NCBI GenBank assembly: GCA_965644315.1
Contig: CBFFRQ010000043.1
Span: forward strand, 434,001 to 498,000
DNA from: Caecitellus pseudoparvulus
Taxonomy: Eukaryota; Bigyra: Bicosoecida
Length of the DNA: 64,000 nucleotides
Reading direction: 5' to 3'
Positions 59,301 to 64,000 of the stretch are shown piece by piece (the first letter of the stretch is position 1; each line of letters opens with the position of its first letter). Made by a program: the position numbers and the translations under genes. The notes under the pieces were generated by a model. It was not told the origin of the DNA, ran no database searches, and worked only from the letters and a program-made list of their open reading frames with translations.

Positions 59301-59714
59301 TCCATCGGTGTGGTGTCGCGAGTCGCAACAGCCACCGCAGCAGGTGCTCTGGGTGAGCTGTGTGCGCTCAGCGGCACAGACAGCTGGCCGATCGAAGCGC
59401 CGCTGCCGCCCAGCACTACGAAGCTGCCTTCTGTTGTGCGGAGTGGCTTGGCATTTGCCATGCGTGCCGTGCACCAGGCGCTGCTGGTGCGGGCATTGTC
59501 TCGCTTCATTTGTGACCATTTGCAACGTGGCGGCATCCCGTCAGCTGGGGATCTCGGAGCAGAGATCGCCGCCATTGCATCCTCCCCACCCCCCCTGCAT
59601 GGCGACTCGGAAGGGGTTGCCGCTTGGTCGAGCAGTATGTTGCGAGGAATCGAGGCGGAGTTGGGGCAGGTGGGTGTGGGAGCCCCGCCTCAGGGCGCAG
59701 GTGTCGGGGAGTAG
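56367..59714 (+). CDS. CEP70: CEP70-like centrosomal/basal-body coiled-coil protein
   Basis: Single exon, 1,115 aa from ATG 56367 (MSQEAEAAP). The frame is open 420 nt further upstream, but that part lacks coiled-coil composition. Residues 1-190 are acidic and Ser-rich. Residues 190-900 are almost continuous heptad-like coiled coil (Ala/Arg/Glu/Leu-rich). At about 851 the motif ELSQRPSVAAHKHLRERVAALEAE resembles the Leu-Ser-x-Arg-Pro-Thr segment of CEP70. It is followed by ARDRAQHST and a globular helical domain (about 926-1100) beginning SESVYQLLTEVCVEAGV, like the CEP70 C-terminus. CEP70 binds tubulin and gamma-tubulin at centrosomes and basal bodies. The assignment rests on this C-terminal pattern; a generic coiled-coil protein is the alternative. 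The head-to-head CCDC180-like neighbour supports a ciliary setting. Confidence 0.55.
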   Translation: MSQEAEAAPVGLHGGAIEGSVSSASSDTEDLASLDGLLAQALQDSSPVSGPGAVDDADFGHGSPLGADTLREMRNLGSGVEDSPEAAAAFAALPSPDSHGNAAQMANGQEQALHGWAATSHPSRPLATSPGKASESSGSISSPEQGDPLASFLRAHKEFRAGDSAISPSTSHGSSAGARRAGRRHNASYESQGEPATRHVVEADVSLFSLSSAATSRGEAARAAAVRADSLAVQVRESRAYIKQLERRLEEAAAGGDGVVQARREAAEARREAQTAQAALQRATASHEAEANKLRQQLETALTARQDALARLAAARKAAAAPAAPQPASGSPSSAHSERDMALAQAQRISALERALADAKQLQSEAEAARERTLAEAARKEREAELALRSAGTRAAAQEAAAKAARAERDVLQKQMQALESRTADAARAAGSVRELQAEVAALTRQLRRAEQAAAQRDAPTHAEGASGEQAVAAAHASAEARRAAVDLATARMRQERLAERAEAAEGALVGARRVVDEVGPLCSLVRSLAVECGVPEASLPSLRDGDAEAVAVDAVRGSCAAVQAARLAVRRLREAVRSAEDDTSAAQAQAHKQSVAAELLRTALERQASGQAPPHSSAAAAAEAAVKRRIGDAEGAAVSASTQRAQVDMLHRKVRSMEEELAAARRRVGEVLQARETSAKRDAEAFTRLHGRGPRLGALANTAAMACVRVYEARVSELEEALAQARAENAELRSGQADSTDGQGSQSNSGQAACEEKYEKEAKSPTEESVQVPSTAPSAALEHASTHAHLHLVRTRAEASRLRAEVSKLTLSLGATAARLAQTEGALETLQSKHTQQTEALQRMVDKLTYELSQRPSVAAHKHLRERVAALEAEAEAAAEAGFDRAVLQARAESLTSENKAAKRLTRPGAAAARDRAQHSTRGAVGRLSSESVYQLLTEVCVEAGVEDGRSAPGAVRTLKTAVSHLPLLLSIVQAVASIGVVSRVATATAAGALGELCALSGTDSWPIEAPLPPSTTKLPSVVRSGLAFAMRAVHQALLVRALSRFICDHLQRGGIPSAGDLGAEIAAIASSPPPLHGDSEGVAAWSSSMLRGIEAELGQVGVGAPPQGAGVGE

Positions 59715-59932
59715 TCGTCCGGCAGTGTCGCGTTGTCAAGTAGGGAGGGCTTATCAGGCGAGCAGCACTCACTGCACCCACTTCAATGGGCGAGACTTCC
59801 ATGTGGGAGTCAAGCTTCGAGATGCATTGGTGGGATGGCTCGCGCTGCTGCTTGGTCGGAGACCCTGGAACTGGAACGAATGCGACGCAATGTCAGCGGA
59901 GTGTGTTGACTGCTGGGGAACGGATCGGACGA

Positions 59933-62756
59933 CTACAAGACTGAGCTGCTGTTTGGCACCCACACAGCAACACAGTCACCCCGGCCTGCTGGCAACTCTG
60001 GCGCACCGCCTGCCTCCCACACGTCCCCGTCGAGCGAGAATACATCCACTGAGCGCCGGTTCGGCATGAGTGCACGCTGGCCCCCAAGGGCGAGCAAGAC
60101 TTCTTGACCAGGCACCATCGCAGTTGCGACCCTTCGGCGTGTCAGGGGCAGGGGCGCTGCGGGGTACCACTTGTCGGCCATGCGCATGTCTAGGAATTCG
60201 ACGCTGCTCAGCGCTCGGGACTCGGGGCCCTGCCCCCCCACTGCATACACTCTGCCCCTTCCATCGGGTGCCACTGAGAAGTACGCCCTAGCATGGTTCA
60301 GGCTGGGCAAGTCTTCCCATCTGCGGCAGCGTGTGTCCAGCAAGGACACTGTCCTACAGACTGAGGACGACGCGTCGATGCCTCCTGCCACAAGCACGGC
60401 GGAGCGTGACGCAACCTCGCAGCACCCGAAGGCATACTTTGCACTTGGCATGGGCACTCCTTCGACCCAGGCGGCCTGCCCGCTTCCTGACAGTAGCAGT
60501 TGATACACAGCAGTGGTTGCCGCTGTCAGCGATTCTGTTGCACCCCGAGAGAGGCACCCACCGACGATCGTGAGTTGGCTCTCCGGCGCTGACCAAGCCG
60601 CTCCAGCATGGCGCACGCCAGCTGGCAGGTCGGGGAGTGCTTGGAGAGAATGATCTGCTGGGAGAGATCCTGTGGACAGCACGAACGCAGATCGAGAAGG
60701 CAAGTCCTTGTCGGGGGGGGAACCTCCCAGCAAGGCCAGGCCTTGCGGGCAGGCGCAAGCTGCCATACCTACGCTGTGCTGGGGGCCTTGGCCGACGCAT
60801 GCCCACGACGCCTTGGCGAGTGGGAACGTGGCACTGTCATGCTGATCGCTGGCAGTGCGTGAAGATCCCCCGGTGAACTCTGTGAGACGCAAGATGTCCA
60901 GAGATGGCGCGTTCCACCAGCCTCGACCACCTGCCACGTACAGTGCCCCCTCCAGTGAGGAGCCCCACCAATTCTGGTCGCTTGCCTCTGCCGGAGCCGC
61001 AAGCGCATATGCAGCAGTGCTGCAGCCAGGGGGGGTCCTCTGAGACCATGCTGTGTCCTCGCGCTCTGTGACGCTATCTGGCGGAGGCAGCGCTCCTCTG
61101 AAGGTTGCTGCTGCTCCACCTGGAGGAAGCACCGCCTGTCTGCCAAATGGAACAGGCTTTGCAGCTTGGGACGGCTCCCATGCCTTTCGGACTTGTCGCT
61201 GAGCCACCCGAGTCATATGATTGGTAGTGTAGTATGCTCGCGTCCCTGAGCGAACTGTGCTGCTGCACGTGCTGAGTGACTCTGCGTCCGATGCATCTGT
61301 CCAGTTCCCTGCGAGGAGGCTGGGCGACACGCTGCCCGAGGTTGTGCGGGGTCTTTTGCTTCTGCTAGGGGGTACATCATCACCTGCGCCCTCGTTCGCT
61401 GCCTCTCCTGGAGCGAGGGTGCCGTCGGAATGGCGAGAAGTGCTGAACATGCTGGGCCACGCACTGGCCTCCCCAGTCGCCACACTTGACTGGCTCAGGG
61501 CGGGCGAGGTTCGTCCTGACGACGCAAAGCTACCGCCGAAGCCCAAGCTGCTGCTGGGAACCTGCAGCGATCGTGCCAATGCGCCCACTACTCTCACCTT
61601 GTACTTGTTTAGCAAGGCCTGCGTTGTGTCGCTGATGGCAGATGCAGGGAACAGCGCCGGCACCCCGAAACCGGCGCAACTCCGTTGCGGCACGCCCAGG
61701 CTGGCGTCTGGCGTCCCTGGCAGCGTCATCAGTATAGAGCGCAGTTGGCCTTCACAGGGGCTGTCTGTGGCAGCCGTGCTGGACGTTGAGCTCACCATTC
61801 TGCCCATGCCCGCTTGCTGCAAGCTCAGGGACGCCAGCGGGTCCCCTGGCGACATGTTTCCGAGGCACATGGCGTTGACCCCCGCCGTGAACGCGTGGGA
61901 GATGTTGCCATTGTGCAACAGTTGGGTGTAAAACTGCCTCGAGAAGGCCACGCATGCCCTGCGAATGCCAGACAGCGCGTGGAGTGATGAGTTGCAGGGC
62001 TGGCTTGTGAATGGTCTGCACCCGTACCGATTCTCAGCGAGTGTCTCCCAACACACCACGAAGGGAACCCCTGCAGCATGGATTTGTCGTCCCAGATCAA
62101 GGCTGTTGCAGCAGTTGAGCACTACACACCGCAGCCCAGCTTGAACCTGCGCAGGGGCAGTGGAGTTGAGCGACTGCGTCACGGAGGTAGGCTGGCTCGC
62201 GCCCGCTGCGCGTCTCACGGCCTGGGACATGCACTGCAGCAGTCCTTCCACAGATACTGCCTCCGATTTTCCGGTGCCGGGCTGGGTCAGCCATATGGTG
62301 TGCTGCTGTTTCCCACTCGCATCTGCAGAGGAGCGTGCGGAGGTTCATTTCCGCAGAGAGCACCGAGGCAACACCACCTGGTCTCCTTACCTGCAACGGG
62401 GTCCCCGTGGCCGAGGTAGTGCAGCACGCTGGGAGTTCTGATCATCAGTACTCGTTGAAGGTCAATTGCCGTGGCACGGTGGTGAATGGACTGAGTCTGG
62501 GGGACAGCGCCTGTGCAGGAGGCAGAGGGACGATTGCAACGCTGCGTTTGTTGGAGCAACAGCTGCGCCGAGCCGTACCAGTCTCCGCAATGGCCTGTAC
62601 TTCATCCAAGGCTTGCGACTCCCTGTCTTTGGAGTGCCCGACAAACACCTCCACTGTCACTTTGTCCAATGCTGCAGCGTCCCTGCGAGACGAATCTTCA
62701 CAGATCCCGCCCGTGCTGGTGAGGGTGCCGCCCGTGCACGCAGTTGCGGCTGCCAT
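59933..62756 (-). CDS. CHAT/caspase-like protease domain fused to C-terminal Kelch propeller
   Basis: Three exons on -: 62756..62579, 62510..62391 and 62322..59933, giving 895 aa. Both introns are 68 nt (GTACGG and GTAAGG donors, CACAG and TGCAG acceptors), and both junctions are phase 1. The N-terminal 220 residues resemble a clan CD (CHAT/caspase-like) fold. A first strand, VTVEVFVGHS, is followed by DEVQAI. Then comes VLHYLGHGD with candidate catalytic His94, and CVVLNCCNSLDLG with candidate catalytic Cys171. AGVPFVVCWE and FSRQFYTQLLHNG follow, as in CHAT domains. Residues about 225-550 are a Ser-rich, probably disordered linker. Residues about 555-890 hold roughly six Kelch units (AVLVAGGID, RVYAVGGQG, LLALGGQR; CRRWEDLPSLNHAR), a likely beta-propeller for substrate binding. 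The start is the first ATG before the first strand. The protease call is by motif only. Confidence 0.72.
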
Positions 62757-63307
62757 GATCAGTGGCGTCTGCTGACGGCGCACAAGAACCTAGTATGAGT
62801 ATGTTCCTGATTGGGAGTCCCGGTGGTTGAGTGCCATTCGTTGGTTCTTTGTCTGGCGGGTTCTTCTGCCCTCCCTCGTGGCTCAGGTCGCACTGAGCAG
62901 GGCTGCCCAGCGGCAAGTATTCTAAGGGCCGCGTGCCATTTGGTTCCTTGGAGACAGGATGTGATCCTAGTGGTAGTCACTAATCCTTCCATTTTAGTAT
63001 TGCGCCTGAAGAGTGAATCGGGGCTGCCTCAACGGCAGGGGAGCAGGTCAGCACCTGGTTGGGGGGGGTACTCTGTGCTGCAGTTTGCGTCGGCACAGCA
63101 CACTTGGGCAGACAATCTACGAATACCTAGGTGGGCACCATACTCGCGTCTCGCTTGGCGAGTTCTGCACGCTCATGAACAAGGCAGGGCAGGGCCGGAC
63201 CGCAGAGCAAAGCGAACCGCGTTGCTTGCGTTGGCACCCGCTACGTGGTGCTCTCCCGGGAAGGGCGTAGTGCGAGCCGTCAACCCATGTCCACCCTTTG
63301 AACGGCG
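62757..63307. promoter_or_regulatory. Divergent intergenic region, CHAT-Kelch and coiled-coil genes
   Basis: About 550 bp with a less GC-rich patch at 62,790-63,005. A CACTAAT...CCTTCCATTTTAG sequence at about 62,978-62,999 looks like a branch point plus acceptor on the + strand, so an upstream non-coding or short coding exon of the downstream gene is possible. A G8 run is at 63061-63068. Confidence 0.4.
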
Positions 63308-64000
63308 ATGAATTTGTCTTTTGCGAGCGATGAAGGCGATGCTTTCATCTCGTCCCTGCTGACGTCTCCGGGCATGCCGGCAGCGGCGGCGGACGTGAGC
63401 CACAGCCTTTCATCGGTGCGTGCTGGCCCGCTTGGAGGGATCGCTGCAGTGACTTGCCACACACCCTTCCGGCTCAATACTGCACAGTTTGCATCCAACG
63501 TCCAGGCCAAGCTTGATGGGAGCTTTGCAGGGCCGACAGCGGCCGTTGGAGCGGGCAGCAGTTTCGCTGGCGTTTCAGGCGCGCGTAGCGCCGCCAGCGA
63601 AGCTCCCCCGGCCTCGAAGGACCTCCTGCTCACGGTGGCTCGGCAGGAAGCTGAAATCCTCGAGTTAAAGTCGGCGCTCGATGCATCGAGGTCTGAAGTG
63701 GAGGCGGGGACCCCGCCAGGTCCAGGTTTGAACACACCCGCACGTGGTCAGAAGCGGCGTCGGACAAGTTCTGCCTCCGGTGGGGGCCTCGAGTCCTCTC
63801 CACGACAAGCTCAAGGACTCACTGCAGCCCTGGAGGTGTCTAGTCTACAGGACCAGGTCCAGGCTCTGCGTCAGGAGGTGCAGGCAGGGCAGGCGGAGGT
63901 GCAGGAGGCCCGCGCGGCTGCTGCCAACGCTCGTGAGCGACAAGCCCGCGCGGAGGCAGAGCTGCACAGGGGCCAGCAAGCCTGGGACGCCGAACGGTCG
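63308..64000 (+). CDS. Coiled-coil protein, 5' part (runs off the window)
   Basis: The frame is open from ATG 63308 to the window end (231 codons, no stop), so the 3' end is missing. The first 110 residues are low complexity with small residues (MNLSFASDEGDAFISSLL start). Next comes a short helix (LLTVARQEAEILELKSALDASRSE). A basic Ser-rich segment follows with a possible nuclear localisation signal, QKRRRTSS (about 150). From about residue 175 a coiled coil begins (ALEVSSLQDQVQALRQEVQ, then Ala/Arg/Glu heptads) and continues off the edge. A nuclear or spindle-associated coiled-coil protein is conceivable, but the family cannot be set from this fragment. Confidence 0.65.
   Translation, partial: MNLSFASDEGDAFISSLLTSPGMPAAAADVSHSLSSVRAGPLGGIAAVTCHTPFRLNTAQFASNVQAKLDGSFAGPTAAVGAGSSFAGVSGARSAASEAPPASKDLLLTVARQEAEILELKSALDASRSEVEAGTPPGPGLNTPARGQKRRRTSSASGGGLESSPRQAQGLTAALEVSSLQDQVQALRQEVQAGQAEVQEARAAAANARERQARAEAELHRGQQAWDAERS

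Noticed and set aside
62811-63311. 166-codon + frame upstream of the last coiled-coil gene
   Set aside because: Non-ATG start, mixed composition without motifs, and it crosses the less GC-rich presumed promoter; treated as non-coding.
1-64000. CRISPR arrays, insertion sequences, retroelements, viral genes
   Set aside because: No direct-repeat arrays, terminal inverted repeats, transposase, reverse transcriptase or capsid motifs were seen on either strand.

Overview
This is nuclear DNA from a GC-rich, gene-dense, flagellated single-celled eukaryote. The evidence is spliceosomal introns (mostly 65-104 nt, GT...YAG), eukaryote-only proteins (midasin, MCM5, complex I accessory subunits, AK6, a Golgi RING ligase), an intronless nuclear tRNA with A and B boxes, and relatives of ciliary/centrosomal proteins (CCDC180, CEP70). 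TAA, TAG and TGA all act as stops, so the standard code is used. The sequence alone does not name the lineage. I see no viral genome, transposon, CRISPR array or bacterial operon.

Layout. 1-4 kb: NDUFB9 (complex I) and an F-BAR-like/PH protein, both on +. 3.8-24.1 kb: one uninterrupted 6,774-codon midasin (MDN1/REA1) gene on -. Then tRNA-Leu(CAA) on - and MCM5 on +, followed by a four-TM protein (-), AK6 (+) and a five-exon NDUFA11-like gene (-). 31.4-39.6 kb, all on +: a secreted GH5-like glycosidase, a Sel1-repeat protein, mitochondrial ribosomal protein bL20 and a TUL1/FLY1-type multi-TM RING E3 ligase. 39.8-46.8 kb: a three-RRM CELF/Bruno-like RNA-binding protein (+), a COPI-associated/Tvp15-like protein (-) and a large disordered Pro/Ser/Arg-rich protein (+). 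46.9-59.7 kb: head-to-head CCDC180-like (-) and CEP70-like (+) genes. 59.9-62.8 kb: a CHAT/caspase-like protease domain fused to a Kelch propeller (-). 63.3 kb to the end: the 5' part of a coiled-coil gene (+).

There are 18 protein genes (one partial) and one tRNA. Neighbouring stop codons in convergent pairs are only about 60-220 bp apart, and divergent pairs share 0.4-0.9 kb intergenic regions. Ten genes have introns that I could place by splice sites, reading frame and homology. Several small genes (NDUFB9, NDUFA11-like, COPI-associated) appear only after splicing. Of 23 introns, 18 have G rather than A at donor position +3.

Functional themes are ribosome assembly (MDN1; AK6, also known as Fap7; bL20m), respiratory complex I (NDUFB9, NDUFA11-like), replication (MCM5), Golgi/endomembrane (TUL1-like, COPI-associated, F-BAR-PH) and cilium/centriole (CCDC180-, CEP70-like). 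The most unusual item is the CHAT-Kelch fusion, with intact candidate catalytic His and Cys.
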